The notes: generated by a model not told the origin, from the sequence alone. Counted from the stretch's first letter, positions 1-9,626 are shown. The stretch is DNA of 64,000 nt from Streptomyces sp. NL15-2K (GCF_030551255.1 NZ_CP130630.1:7669501-7733500); one strand, 5' to 3'. A program made the numbers and translations.

Positions 1-714
1 CCCGCGACCGCCGCCCAGGGTTTCGGCAATGTCGTGCACGTCCTCGCCGACGAGGTCGCCTCCGGACACACTCCGGCCGACCTCGCCGTCCTCATGGAGC
101 GCCTCGACTCCGTGTGGAACGCGCTCGCCTTCGACGCGCCGTGGAAGTCGGCGCAGGAGAAGGACAACGCGCGCGTGGCGCTCGAACGCTTCCTGAAGTG
201 GCACGTCATGAACCGCACGGGCCGCAGGCCGGTCGCCAGCGAGCACGACTTCGACGTCAGTCTCGAAGCGGGTGACTACGAGGTGCGCATCCGCGGCCAG
301 ATGGACCGCGTGGAGGCCGATGGGGAGGGCCGCGCCTACGTCGTCGACTTCAAGACCGGCAAGCAGGCGCCCAGCGCCAAGGAGGTGGAGCGCCACCCCC
401 AGCTCGCCGTCTACCAGCTCGCCGTCCGCGAGGGCGCCGTCGACGAGGCCTTCGACGGGGCACGCCCCGAGCCGGGCGGCGCGGAACTCGTCCAGCTGCG
501 CCAGGGCGCCGCCAAGCGCGACGGCGGTGAGACCCTGCCCAAGGTGCAGGCGCAGGAGCCGCCGGAGGGGGAGTGGGTGGGCGAGCTGCTGGCCACGGCC
601 GCCGGCAAGGTCCTCGACGAACGGTTCACGCCGAGCGCCGGCCAGCACTGCACCCACTGCGCGTTCCGGGCCTCGTGCAGCGCGCGGCCCGAGGGACGGC
701 ACGTGGTCGAGTAG
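1..714 (+). CDS. adnA: AdnA-like helicase-nuclease subunit, C-terminal part (5' end outside window)
   Basis: The frame is open from base 1, so only the last ~237 residues are seen and the start lies upstream. This part is a RecB/AddB-family nuclease domain: GQMDRVEADG, then YVVDFKTGKQAP with the catalytic Asp and Lys of the PD-(D/E)XK fold, then the HPQLAVYQLA (QxxxY) motif. The C-terminal cluster CTHCAFRASC is what binds an iron-sulfur cluster in AddB/AdnA-type nucleases. A second helicase-nuclease gene follows after ~120 bases. The tandem arrangement matches mycobacterial AdnA-AdnB, a heterodimer that resects double-strand DNA ends. The motor domain is not visible, so assignment as AdnA rests on the cysteine cluster and gene order. 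Confidence 0.8.
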   Translation, partial: PATAAQGFGNVVHVLADEVASGHTPADLAVLMERLDSVWNALAFDAPWKSAQEKDNARVALERFLKWHVMNRTGRRPVASEHDFDVSLEAGDYEVRIRGQMDRVEADGEGRAYVVDFKTGKQAPSAKEVERHPQLAVYQLAVREGAVDEAFDGARPEPGGAELVQLRQGAAKRDGGETLPKVQAQEPPEGEWVGELLATAAGKVLDERFTPSAGQHCTHCAFRASCSARPEGRHVVE

Positions 715-821
715 CTCACGTGATCATTTGTGGTCTATGTGATCGACCGCACCACAGGTGCTGACCTGCGCTTCTCCTGTGCCTCAAGGGCGATGTGGCC
801 TCCGCTGTCAGTGTCCGCCGC

Positions 822-834
822 TAGCCTCTGCGAC
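822..834 (+). promoter_or_regulatory. Leaderless-type promoter of adnB
   Basis: A TAGCCT -10-like hexamer (822-827) is followed by exactly 7 bases and then ATG at 835. This places the transcription start at or next to the A of the start codon. No Shine-Dalgarno sequence precedes the ATG. Confidence 0.5.
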
Positions 835-3800
835 ATGCCCGCCCGTATCACCGATCCCGATCAGCTCAAGGAGCTCCTCGGTATCCCGTTCACCCCGGAG
901 CAGACGGCCTGCATCACCGCGCCGCCCGCCCCGCAGGTGATCGTGGCCGGTGCCGGCTCGGGCAAGACGACGGTGATGGCGGCACGCGTGGTGTGGCTGG
1001 TCGGCACCGGCCAGGTCGCCCCCGAACAGGTGCTGGGCCTCACCTTCACCAACAAGGCCGCCGGCGAACTCGCCGAGCGCGTCCGCAAAGCGCTGATCAG
1101 GGCAGGCGTCACCGACCCCGAAGTCATCGACCCGGACAACCCGCCGGGCGAGCCGGTGATCTCGACGTACCACGCCTTCGCGGGCCGCCTCCTGACCGAC
1201 CACGGCCTGCGCATCGGACTGGAGCCGAGTTCCCGCCTGCTCGCCGACGCCACCCGCTACCAACTCGCCGCGCGCGTGCTGCGCGAGGCTCCCGGGCCCT
1301 ATCCGGCGCTCACCCGCTCCTTCGCCGACCTCGTCAGCGACCTCCTCGCGCTCGACGCCGAGCTCGCCGAACACCTCGTAGGACCCGAGGACCTGCGCGC
1401 CTACGACGCCGAGCTGCTGCGCGCCCTTGAGGGTGCCAAACTCACCAACGCCGACCTGCGCAAGGTCCCCGAGACCGCCGCCGCCCGCCGTGAACTCGCC
1501 GACCTGGTCGTCCGCTACCGCACCGCCAAACGGGAACGCGATCTGCTCGACTTCGGCGACCAGATCGCCCTGTCCGCCCAGCTCGCCCGGAACCCCGACG
1601 TGGGCCGGATCCTGCGCGAGGAGTTCCGCGTGGTCCTCCTCGACGAGTACCAGGACACGTCCGTGGCCCAACGCATCCTTCTCGCGGGCCTGTTCGGCGG
1701 CGGCACCGGCCACCCCGTGACCGCGGTCGGCGACCCCTGCCAGGCGATCTACGGCTGGCGCGGCGCCTCCGTCGCCAACCTCGACGACTTCCCCGAGCAC
1801 TTCGCCCACGCAGACGGCCGCGCCGCCACCCGCCAGTCCCTCAGCGAGAACCGCCGCAGCGGCGGCCGCCTCCTGAACCTCGCCAATGGCCTCGCCGAGC
1901 CCCTGCGCGCCCTGCACGCGGGCGTGGAGGCCCTCCGCCCGGCCCCCGGCGCCGAACGCGACGGACTGGTCCGCTGCGCCTTGCTGCGCACCCACGCCGA
2001 CGAGATCGACTGGATCGCCGACTCCATCGCCCATCTCGTACGGACCGGGAAGGCGCCCGGCGAGATCGCCGTCCTGTGCCGTACGGCCACCGACTTCGCC
2101 GAGATCCAGGGCGCGCTCGTCGCGCGGGACGTCCCCGTCGAGGTGGTCGGCCTCTCCGGACTGCTGCACCTGCCCGAGATCGCCGACCTGGTCGCCGTCT
2201 GCGAGGTCCTCCAGGACCCCGGCGCCAACGCCTCCCTCGTCCGCCTGCTGACCGGCCCCCGCTGGCGCATCGGCCCGCGCGACCTCGCCCTCCTGGGCCG
2301 CCGCGCCCGGCTGCTCGTCTCCCACACGCGCGTGGACGGCGACGACCCCGACCGCCGGCTGGCCGAGGCGGTCGAGGGGGTCGACCCGTCCGAGGTGATC
2401 TCGCTCGCAGACGCCCTGGACACGTTCCTGGAGACCCCGCTGGACGGCGAGGACGACTCGCTGCCCTTCTCACCGGACGCGCGCGTGCGGTTCGCGCGGC
2501 TGGCCACCGAACTGCGCGAGCTGCGCCGCTCCCTGGCCGATCCCCTGATGGACGTCCTGCACCGCGTCCTGTCCGTCACCGGCCTGGAGGTGGAACTGTC
2601 GGCGTCCCCGCACGCCCTGGCCGCCCGCCGCCGCGAGACCCTGTCGAACTTCCTGGACATCGCCGCCTCGTTCGCCGCCGGCGACAACGAGGCGACCCTG
2701 CTGGCCTTCCTCGGCTTCCTGCGCACCGCCGCCCAGTACGAGAAGGGCCTAGACAACGCCCTCCCCGGCGGCGAGAACACCGTGAAGGTACTCACTGCGC
2801 ACAAGTCCAAGGGCCTGGAGTGGGACGTCGTGGCCGTCCCCGGCCTGGTCACCGGAACCTTCCCCAGCGACCGGGGCCGCGAGAAGTGGACCACCCAGGG
2901 CAAGGTGCTGCCGCACGCACTGCGCGGCGACACCGAAACCCTCCCCGACGTGGCCTCCTGGGACTCCCGGGGCCTGAAGGCCTTCCATGAGGAGATGAAG
3001 GAGCACCAGCACACCGAGGAGCTGCGCCTGGGCTACGTCACCTTCACCCGCCCCCGTTCCCTGCTCCTCGGCTCCGGCCACTGGTGGGGCCCCTCCCAGA
3101 AGAAGCCCCGCGGCCCGTCGGACTTCCTGCAGGCCCTGTACGACCACTGTGCGGCCGGACACGGCGAGATCGAGGCGTGGGCCGACGAGCCCGCCGAGGA
3201 CGAGGAGAACCCGGTCCTGCACCGGGAGGCCGCCGACCAGGTGTGGCCCCTGCCCCTGGACGACGCGGCCCTGGCCCGCCGCCGGGCGGCCGCCGCGACC
3301 GTCCTGGCCCACCTCGACGCCCTCGCCTCCCACGAGGACACCCACCCCGCGGCCACGCACGACCCCGACACCTACGACGACCCGGACTGGCCGGCCCCAC
3401 CCGAGGACGACGAAGTCCCCTACGACCCCGCCTACGACGAAGCTCCCTACGACGGAGCCCTGTACGAGGAGGCCTCCGACGAGGACCACTTCCTCGACGT
3501 CGACGAGGCCGCGGCCGACTGGGACGCATGGACCCCGGACCGCCCGACCGTCCCGCACCAGGCGGCTGCCCCCGACATCCCCGAACGCTCCGAGGCGCCG
3601 GGGAGCGCACGCCCCCACCCCACAGAACCCGAGAACGCGCCCCTCACTCCGGAGGAGGCCCGCACCATCGCCTCCTGGGACCGCGACCTCGACGCCCTCA
3701 CCGGGGAGCTCGTGCGCGCTCGCGAGAGTGTCACCGAGGTACCCCTGCCGGCGTCGCTGACCGCGTCCCAGCTGCTGCGCCTGGCCGCCGACCCGGACGG

Positions 3801-4374
3801 TTTCGCGCAGGAGCTGGCCCGCCCCATGCCGCGTCCGCCGCAGCCCGCCGCGCGTCGCGGCACCCGCTTCCACGCCTGGGTCGAGGCCCGCTTCGAAGAG
3901 CTGACGCTGCCCATGCTGGAGCCGGACGAGCTGCCCGGAGACGAGGCCGAGATCACCGACGAACGGGATCTGGAAGCCCTCAAGGACGCCTTCGAACGCA
4001 CCGCATACGCCCGCCGTACGCCCCACCGCGTCGAGGCCCCCTTCCAGCTGGCGATCGCCGGCCGCGTCGTCCGGGGCCGTATCGACGCCGTCTACAAGGA
4101 GGGCGACGGCGAGACAGCGACGTACGAGATCGTCGACTGGAAGACCAACCGCACCCGCACCGCCGATCCGCTCCAGCTCGCGGTCTACCGGCTCGCCTGG
4201 GCCGAGCAGCAGGGCGTGCCCCTGGAGTCGGTCACGGCCGCGTTCCTCTACGTCCGCAGCGGCGAGGTCGTACGGCCGGACGACCTGCCCGACCGCGCGG
4301 GCCTGGAGCGGCTCCTGCTGGAGGAGCCGAGGGGTGAGGAACCGCACGACGAGGATGTCGGTGCGGGCCGATAG
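835..4374 (+). CDS. adnB: AdnB-like UvrD-family helicase with C-terminal RecB-type nuclease
   Basis: This 1179-residue protein should be the active motor and second nuclease of a DNA double-strand-break resection machine. SF1A helicase motifs occur in order: Walker A AGAGSGKTT (~residue 40), TFTNKAAGEL, Walker B LLDEYQDTS, GDPCQAIYGWRGA, TAHKSKGLEWDVV and VTFTRPRS. An acidic Asp/Glu/Pro/Tyr-rich linker (about residues 828-900) separates the motor from a C-terminal PD-(D/E)XK nuclease with GRIDAVYKE, EIVDWKTNR and LQLAVYRLAW. The frame opens further upstream, but ATG 835 is preferred because conserved sequence begins there and a -10 hexamer sits 7 bases before it. It lies directly downstream of the adnA-like gene. 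Loss of the pair would be expected to affect recombination repair (family knowledge). Confidence 0.88.
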   Translation: MPARITDPDQLKELLGIPFTPEQTACITAPPAPQVIVAGAGSGKTTVMAARVVWLVGTGQVAPEQVLGLTFTNKAAGELAERVRKALIRAGVTDPEVIDPDNPPGEPVISTYHAFAGRLLTDHGLRIGLEPSSRLLADATRYQLAARVLREAPGPYPALTRSFADLVSDLLALDAELAEHLVGPEDLRAYDAELLRALEGAKLTNADLRKVPETAAARRELADLVVRYRTAKRERDLLDFGDQIALSAQLARNPDVGRILREEFRVVLLDEYQDTSVAQRILLAGLFGGGTGHPVTAVGDPCQAIYGWRGASVANLDDFPEHFAHADGRAATRQSLSENRRSGGRLLNLANGLAEPLRALHAGVEALRPAPGAERDGLVRCALLRTHADEIDWIADSIAHLVRTGKAPGEIAVLCRTATDFAEIQGALVARDVPVEVVGLSGLLHLPEIADLVAVCEVLQDPGANASLVRLLTGPRWRIGPRDLALLGRRARLLVSHTRVDGDDPDRRLAEAVEGVDPSEVISLADALDTFLETPLDGEDDSLPFSPDARVRFARLATELRELRRSLADPLMDVLHRVLSVTGLEVELSASPHALAARRRETLSNFLDIAASFAAGDNEATLLAFLGFLRTAAQYEKGLDNALPGGENTVKVLTAHKSKGLEWDVVAVPGLVTGTFPSDRGREKWTTQGKVLPHALRGDTETLPDVASWDSRGLKAFHEEMKEHQHTEELRLGYVTFTRPRSLLLGSGHWWGPSQKKPRGPSDFLQALYDHCAAGHGEIEAWADEPAEDEENPVLHREAADQVWPLPLDDAALARRRAAAATVLAHLDALASHEDTHPAATHDPDTYDDPDWPAPPEDDEVPYDPAYDEAPYDGALYEEASDEDHFLDVDEAAADWDAWTPDRPTVPHQAAAPDIPERSEAPGSARPHPTEPENAPLTPEEARTIASWDRDLDALTGELVRARESVTEVPLPASLTASQLLRLAADPDGFAQELARPMPRPPQPAARRGTRFHAWVEARFEELTLPMLEPDELPGDEAEITDERDLEALKDAFERTAYARRTPHRVEAPFQLAIAGRVVRGRIDAVYKEGDGETATYEIVDWKTNRTRTADPLQLAVYRLAWAEQQGVPLESVTAAFLYVRSGEVVRPDDLPDRAGLERLLLEEPRGEEPHDEDVGAGR

Positions 4375-4384
4375 GCTCGTGACC
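4372..4384 (+). promoter_or_regulatory. Leaderless-type promoter of the M20 dipeptidase
   Basis: TAGGCT at 4372-4377, then 7 bases, then ATG 4385. The hexamer overlaps the stop codon of adnB (TAG 4372-4374), so the two genes abut yet the dipeptidase appears to have its own start site. Confidence 0.5.
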
Positions 4385-5797
4385 ATGAGCCAGCCCGTTG
4401 ACAGTGCCGTCAGCGCCGTCCGTACGTACATCGAGCAGCACCGTGCCGCCTTCCTCGACGACCTCGCCGAGTGGCTGCGCATCCCCTCCGTGTCGGCCCA
4501 GCCCGACCACGCGCCCGACGTACGCCGCAGCGCGGACTGGCTCGCCGCCAAGCTCCAGGAGACCGGCTTTCCGACCACCGAGGTCTGGGAGACGCCGGGC
4601 GCGCCGGCCGTCTTCGCCGAGTGGCCCTCCGCCGACCCCCAGGCGCCCACGGTCCTCGTCTACGGCCATCACGACGTGCAGCCCGCCGCCCGTGAGGACG
4701 GCTGGGACAGCGACCCCTTCGAGCCGGTCGTCCGCGAAAACCGCCTCTACGCGCGCGGGGCGGCCGACGACAAGGGCCAGGTGTTCTTCCACACACTCGG
4801 CGTCCGCGCCCACCTCGCCGCTACCGGCCGCACGACCCCGGCCGTGCACCTCAAGCTGCTGATCGAGGGCGAGGAGGAGTCCGGCTCCCCGCACTTCCGG
4901 GCCCTCGTCGAGGAGCATGCGAGCAGGCTCGCCACCGACATCGTGATCGTCTCCGACACCAGCATGTGGTCGGAGGACACACCCACCGTCTGCACGGGCA
5001 TGCGCGGCCTCGCCGAGTGCGAGATCCGGCTGTACGGCCCCGACCAGGACATCCACTCCGGGGCTTTCGGCGGCGCCGTCCCCAACCCGGCCACGGCCGT
5101 CGCCCGCCTGGTCGCCGCCCTGCACGACGAGCACGCACGCGTGGCGATCCCAGGCTTCTACGACGGCATCGTCGAACTCACCGACCAAGAGCGCGAACTC
5201 TTCGCCGAACTGCCCTTCGAAGAGCAGCAGTGGCTGCGCACGGCCAAGTCGTACGCCACCCACGGCGAGGCAGGGCACACCACCCTGGAGCGCCTCTGGG
5301 CCCGCCCGACCGCCGAGGTCAACGGCATCGGCGGTGGCTACCAAGGCCCCGGCAGCAAGACGATCGTCCCGTCCTCGGCGATGGTGAAGCTCTCCTTCCG
5401 GCTGGTCGCGGGACAGGATCCGGACCACGTCGAGAAGGCCGTCCGCGCCTGGGCGGCGGAGCAGGTGCCCGCCGGTATCCGCGCCGAGATCACCTTCGGC
5501 GCCGCCACGCGCCCGTGCCTGACACCGCTGGACCATCCGGCCCTGCAGTCCGTCGTCCGGGCCATGGAACGGGCCTTCGAAGGGCCCGTCCGCTTCACGC
5601 GCGTCGGCGGCTCGGGACCGGCCGCCGACCTCCAGGACGTCCTCGGCGCACCCGTGCTCTTCCTGGGTATCTCCGTCCCGTCCGACGGCTGGCACGCCCC
5701 GAACGAGAAGGTCGAACTCGATCTGCTCCGCAAAGGCGTCGAGACCACCGCCTACCTGTGGGGCGACCTCGCCGAGCCCTGGCGCCATGCGCCCTGA
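4385..5797 (+). CDS. M20 family metallodipeptidase
   Basis: A 470-residue cytoplasmic zinc peptidase of the M20/ArgE-DapE-CPG2 superfamily, dipeptidase branch. The metal and catalytic signature is intact: VYGHHDVQPA (first His ligand and catalytic Asp, ~residue 95), RGAADDKGQ (bridging Asp), EGEEESGS (catalytic base Glu and neighbouring ligand, ~residue 161) and GSGPAADLQ near the C-terminus. There is no signal peptide, so turnover of imported or intracellular dipeptides is likely. The exact substrate cannot be read from sequence. The start is ATG 4385, 7 bases after TAGGCT; the frame extends upstream but overlaps adnB. It sits between DNA-repair and Nudix genes without an obvious functional link. 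Confidence 0.88.
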   Translation: MSQPVDSAVSAVRTYIEQHRAAFLDDLAEWLRIPSVSAQPDHAPDVRRSADWLAAKLQETGFPTTEVWETPGAPAVFAEWPSADPQAPTVLVYGHHDVQPAAREDGWDSDPFEPVVRENRLYARGAADDKGQVFFHTLGVRAHLAATGRTTPAVHLKLLIEGEEESGSPHFRALVEEHASRLATDIVIVSDTSMWSEDTPTVCTGMRGLAECEIRLYGPDQDIHSGAFGGAVPNPATAVARLVAALHDEHARVAIPGFYDGIVELTDQERELFAELPFEEQQWLRTAKSYATHGEAGHTTLERLWARPTAEVNGIGGGYQGPGSKTIVPSSAMVKLSFRLVAGQDPDHVEKAVRAWAAEQVPAGIRAEITFGAATRPCLTPLDHPALQSVVRAMERAFEGPVRFTRVGGSGPAADLQDVLGAPVLFLGISVPSDGWHAPNEKVELDLLRKGVETTAYLWGDLAEPWRHAP

Positions 5798-5951
5798 CTC
5801 TCCCGCGCCGCCCGGACCGGCATCGCACGCGGGCACACTGGAAGGACCGCCCCGCACCCCGGGGCCCCGCCGGCCCCGGTCGCCTCCCGCCGCACAGCCC
5901 GCTGAACCATCCGCCGAAACACACTTTCCACCGGGGGAGTTGGAAGCACCC

Positions 5952-6893
5952 GTGACCACCTGGACCGACCACACCGCCGACCGCCCCATCTCGCTCACCG
6001 CCCCGAGCGGCATCGACCGAGCCGCCCACCACCGGCTCGACGAGGCCTGGCTCGCGGCGGCGTGGAGCCACCCCACCACCCGCTGCTTCGTGGTCTCCGG
6101 CGGCCAGGTCCTCATCGACGAGACGGCGGACGGCCGTACCGAACTCGTCATGACGCCCTCCTTCGAAGCCCCCCTCACCGAGGCACACCGCTACTTCCTC
6201 GGCATCGACGAGGACGGCGTCAGCTACTTCGCCCTCCAGAAGGACGCGCTCCCCGGGCGGATCGACCAGTCCGCGCGCGCCGCGGGCCTGCGCGAAGCGG
6301 GCCTGCTGCTGTCGCCGCGCGACGCGGGCCTGATGGTGCACGCGGTCGGCCTGGAGAACTGGCAGCGCACACACCGCTTCTGCTCCCGCTGCGGCGAACG
6401 CACCGTCATCGCCGCGGCCGGCCACATCCGCCGCTGCCCCGCCTGCGGCGCCGAGCACTACCCGCGCACCGACCCGGCCGTGATCATGGCCGTCACCGAC
6501 GAGGACGACCGCATCCTGCTGGGCCGTCAGGTCCACTGGCCCGAGGGCCGCTTCTCGACGCTCGCCGGCTTCGTCGAGCCCGGCGAGTCCATCGAGCAGG
6601 CGGTGCGCCGTGAGGTCTTCGAGGAGGCCGGCATCAGCATCGGTCAGGTCGAGTACGTCGCCAGCCAGCCCTGGCCCTTCCCCTCCAGCCTGATGCTGGG
6701 CTTCATGGCCCGCGCCACCACGGGCGACATCACCGTCGACGGCGACGAGATCCACGAGGCCCGCTGGTTCTCCCGCGACGAGCTGCGCGCCGCCTTCGAC
6801 TCCGGCGAGGTGCTCCCGCCGTACGGCATCTCCATCGCGGCCCGTCTGATCGAGCTCTGGTACGGCAAGCCGCTGCCGACGCGGAGCGTGTGA
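5952..6893 (+). CDS. nudC: NADH pyrophosphatase / NAD-capped RNA hydrolase, NudC family
   Basis: A 313-residue NudC-type Nudix enzyme that cleaves the pyrophosphate of NAD(H) and, in studied members, removes NAD caps from RNA. It shows an N-terminal domain, a four-cysteine zinc ribbon (FCSRCGER ... RRCPACGAEHYPR) and the Nudix box GFVEPGES...REVFEEAGI. The SQPWPFPSSLMLGF segment after the box is the NudC hallmark. The start is GTG 5952 with a purine-rich GGGGGAG upstream; longer in-frame starts would run back to the dipeptidase end and give a Pro/Ala-rich unconserved head. Mycobacteria keep nudC beside mycoredoxin and uvrD2, as here. Confidence 0.92.
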   Translation: MTTWTDHTADRPISLTAPSGIDRAAHHRLDEAWLAAAWSHPTTRCFVVSGGQVLIDETADGRTELVMTPSFEAPLTEAHRYFLGIDEDGVSYFALQKDALPGRIDQSARAAGLREAGLLLSPRDAGLMVHAVGLENWQRTHRFCSRCGERTVIAAAGHIRRCPACGAEHYPRTDPAVIMAVTDEDDRILLGRQVHWPEGRFSTLAGFVEPGESIEQAVRREVFEEAGISIGQVEYVASQPWPFPSSLMLGFMARATTGDITVDGDEIHEARWFSRDELRAAFDSGEVLPPYGISIAARLIELWYGKPLPTRSV

Positions 6894-6917
6894 CACGCGC
6901 CGGGCCACACATGGGAA

Positions 6918-6952
6918 GGCGGTCCCGAGGAACCCTCGAGGACCGCCTTCCT
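6918..6952. terminator. Hairpin between convergent nudC and mycoredoxin
   Basis: The segment AGGCGGTCC...GGACCGCCT forms a 9-bp inverted repeat with an interrupted CGAGG/CCTCG inner stem. It lies between two converging genes, so it can end transcription from both sides. Confidence 0.65.
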
Positions 6953-6972
6953 GGTTCGAAGCCGCGGAGCGG

Positions 6973-7215
6973 TTACGCGCCGATCTTCTGCTTCACCTGA
7001 GCCAGCGAAGGGTTCGTCAGCGTCGAACCGTCGGCGAAGAGCACGGTCGGGACCGTCTGGTTTCCGCCATTCGCCTTCTCCACGAACGCCGCGGACGCAG
7101 GGTCCTGCTCGATGTTGATCTCGGTGTACGTGATGCCCTCGCGCTCCAGCTGCTTCTTCAGCCGCTGGCAGTAGCCGCACCACGTGGTGCTGTACATCGT
7201 CACGGTGCCCTGCAT
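6973..7215 (-). CDS. mrx1: Mycoredoxin (glutaredoxin-fold mycothiol-dependent reductase)
   Basis: An 80-residue thioredoxin-fold protein with redox motif WCGYC near residue 13 and the cis-proline signature QTVPTVLF. Actinobacteria use mycothiol in place of glutathione, and mycoredoxin-1 reduces mixed disulfides between proteins and mycothiol. The gene is monocistronic on the minus strand. A near-perfect SigR-type promoter lies just upstream (7266-7291), which fits a disulfide-stress role. Length and the compact sequence without extensions agree with Mrx1 rather than with NrdH. Confidence 0.92.
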   Translation of the reverse strand: MQGTVTMYSTTWCGYCQRLKKQLEREGITYTEINIEQDPASAAFVEKANGGNQTVPTVLFADGSTLTNPSLAQVKQKIGA

Positions 7216-7265
7216 GTCTCGCGCGCTCCTCTGGTGGCTCGGGGGATCGGGTCGTCCAGAGGGGG

Positions 7266-7291
7266 AACGTCCGCGATCGGGTCACCATTCC
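7266..7291 (-). promoter_or_regulatory. SigR-type promoter of mycoredoxin
   Basis: Read on the minus strand this is GGAAT - 18 bases - GTT, matching the SigR consensus spacing exactly. The predicted start is ~45 bases before the mrx1 ATG. The same window carries sigR itself with an identical 18-base spacing. Confidence 0.75.
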
Positions 7292-7399
7292 CGGCGGGGG
7301 TATGCCCGCCTGGTGACGCCTGCCGCATTAGTACGACTGCGAGTGCCTGCCTGTGGACAACCGGCTCACCCGTCTCCGGCGACCTGGCAGCATGGCCGT

Positions 7400-9613
7400 G
7401 TGACAGCAGCAACGCACTCCTCGCTCTTCCCACAGACACCGGGCTCGGCCGACGCGGTGCTCGAAGGGCTCGACCCCGAGCAGCGCGAGGTGGCCACCGC
7501 TCTGCACGGCCCGGTGTGCGTGCTGGCGGGCGCCGGCACGGGCAAGACACGGGCGATCACCCACCGCATCGCCTATGGGGTGCGGGCCGGGATCCTCCAG
7601 CCGTCCAGTGTGCTGGCCGTCACCTTCACCAACCGTGCCGCCGGTGAGATGCGGGGCCGGCTGCGCCAGCTCGGCGCCGTCGGCGTCCAGGCCCGCACCT
7701 TTCACTCCGCGGCCCTGCGCCAGCTCCAGTACTTCTGGCCGAAAGCGATCGGCGGGGCCATGCCCCGGCTTGTCGACCGCAAGGTCCAGCTCGTCGCCGA
7801 CGCGGCCGCCGCCTGCCGTATCCGCCTCGACCGGGGCGAGCTGCGGGATGTCACCGGTGAGATCGAATGGTCCAAGGTCACCCAGACCGTCCCCGCCGAC
7901 TACCCGCTCGCGGCCGCCAAGGCCGGACGAGAGACTCCCCGCGCCCCGGCCGAGATCGCCCAGCTCTACTCCGCCTACGAGGACCTCAAGCGCGACCGCG
8001 CGGTCATCGACTTCGAGGACGTGCTGCTGCTGACCGTCGCGATCCTCCAGGACCGGCACGACATCGCCGAGCAGGTCCGCTCCCAGTACCAGCACTTCGT
8101 GGTCGACGAGTACCAGGACGTCAGCCCCCTCCAGCAGCGCCTGCTGGAGCTGTGGCTCGGCGAGCGGGACAACCTGTGCGTGGTCGGCGACGCCAGCCAG
8201 ACGATCTACTCGTTCACGGGAGCAACTCCCGACCACCTCCTCGACTTTCGCGCCCGCCACCCCGGCGCCACCGTCGTCAAGCTGGTCCGCGACTACCGCT
8301 CCACCCCCCAGGTCGTCCATCTCGCCAACGGCCTGCTCGCCCAGGCCCGGGGCCGCGCCGCCGACCACCGGCTGGAGCTGGTCTCCCAGCGCGCTGCGGG
8401 CCCCGAGCCCGTCTACACCGAGTACACCGACGAGCCCGCCGAGGCCGAGGGTGCCGCCCGCCGCATCCGCGAACTCATCGACGCAGGCGTGCGGGCCAGC
8501 GAGATCGCCATCCTGTTCCGCACCAACTCCCAGTCCGAGACCTACGAACAGGCCCTCGCCGACGTCGGCGTCCCCTACCAGTTGCGCGGCGCCGAGCGGT
8601 TCTTCGACCGTCCCGAGGTACGCAAGGCGGGCGTCGCCCTGCGCGGCGCGGCCCGCTTCGGCGGAAACGACTCCCTCCTGGACAACGCCGTCGACCTGCC
8701 CTCCCAGGTGCGTGCGGTGCTGTCCGGAGAGGGCTGGACCACCGAGCCCCCGGCCGGCTCCGGAGCCGTCAGAGAGCGCTGGGAATCGCTGGCGGCTCTG
8801 GTGAACCTCGCGCATGACTTCGCCGCCGCCCGACCCGGCGCCACCCTGAGCGACCTGGTGGCGGAGCTCGACGAACGGGCGGGCGCCCAGCACGCTCCGA
8901 CCGTCGAGGGCGTCACCCTGGCCTCCTTGCACTCGGCCAAGGGCCTGGAGTGGGACGTCGTCTTCCTGGTCGGTGTCGCCGAGGGCATGATGCCGATCAC
9001 CTACGCAAAGACCGACGAACAGATCGAGGAGGAGCGCCGCCTCCTCTATGTCGGCGTCACCCGGGCCCGCCAGCACCTGCACGTCTCCTGGGCGTTGTCC
9101 CGCTCGCCCGGTGGCCGTCCGGTCCGCCGCCCCAGCCGTTTCCTCGACGGCCTGCGCCCCGGCTCGACCGGCGCCGCGGGACGGAGCGCCGCGGGACGGA
9201 GCGCCGCGGTCGGCTCCGGCGGTGTCGAGCGCGGCTTCACGAGCCGACCGGGCGCTGCCGCCCCGCGACGCACGCAGCGCACCCCGGCCCGCTGCCGGGT
9301 GTGCGGGCGTACGCTCACCGACGCCGGTGAGATGAAGCTGATGCGCTGCGAGGACTGCCCGACCGACATGGACGAGGGTCTCTACGAGCGGTTGCGGGCG
9401 TGGCGCGCGGTCCAGGCGCGACGCAGCGGACAGCCCGCCTTCTGCGTCTTCACCGACAAGACGCTGATGGCGATCGCCGAGGCCGTGCCCGACGACGAGG
9501 GCGAGTTGGCGCGGATCCCAGGGGTCGGCGTGCGCAAGTTCAACCGCTACGGAGCCGACGTTCTGGCCATCTGCGCAGGCCAGGAGCTCACGGGAGAAGA
9601 AGATAAGGTTTGA
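7400..9613 (+). CDS. uvrD2: ATP-dependent DNA helicase UvrD2 with HRDC domain
   Basis: A 737-residue SF1A helicase: Walker A AGAGTGKTRAI (~residue 43), TFTNRAAGEM, Walker B VDEYQDVS (~235), GDASQTIYSFTGA, SLHSAKGLEWD (~510) and YVGVTRARQ. After the motor come a Gly/Ser/Arg linker, a four-cysteine zinc element (CRVCGRTLT ... CEDCP, ~632-652) and a C-terminal HRDC domain (~667-735). That layout is specific to actinobacterial UvrD2, where the cysteine element is needed for unwinding. The start is GTG 7400, with CAGCAT 7388-7393 six bases upstream; longer starts would overlap the mycoredoxin promoter. In mycobacteria uvrD2 is also next to mrx1 and whiB7. Confidence 0.93.
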   Translation: MTAATHSSLFPQTPGSADAVLEGLDPEQREVATALHGPVCVLAGAGTGKTRAITHRIAYGVRAGILQPSSVLAVTFTNRAAGEMRGRLRQLGAVGVQARTFHSAALRQLQYFWPKAIGGAMPRLVDRKVQLVADAAAACRIRLDRGELRDVTGEIEWSKVTQTVPADYPLAAAKAGRETPRAPAEIAQLYSAYEDLKRDRAVIDFEDVLLLTVAILQDRHDIAEQVRSQYQHFVVDEYQDVSPLQQRLLELWLGERDNLCVVGDASQTIYSFTGATPDHLLDFRARHPGATVVKLVRDYRSTPQVVHLANGLLAQARGRAADHRLELVSQRAAGPEPVYTEYTDEPAEAEGAARRIRELIDAGVRASEIAILFRTNSQSETYEQALADVGVPYQLRGAERFFDRPEVRKAGVALRGAARFGGNDSLLDNAVDLPSQVRAVLSGEGWTTEPPAGSGAVRERWESLAALVNLAHDFAAARPGATLSDLVAELDERAGAQHAPTVEGVTLASLHSAKGLEWDVVFLVGVAEGMMPITYAKTDEQIEEERRLLYVGVTRARQHLHVSWALSRSPGGRPVRRPSRFLDGLRPGSTGAAGRSAAGRSAAVGSGGVERGFTSRPGAAAPRRTQRTPARCRVCGRTLTDAGEMKLMRCEDCPTDMDEGLYERLRAWRAVQARRSGQPAFCVFTDKTLMAIAEAVPDDEGELARIPGVGVRKFNRYGADVLAICAGQELTGEEDKV

Positions 9614-9626
9614 GCCCAACTCGTCG

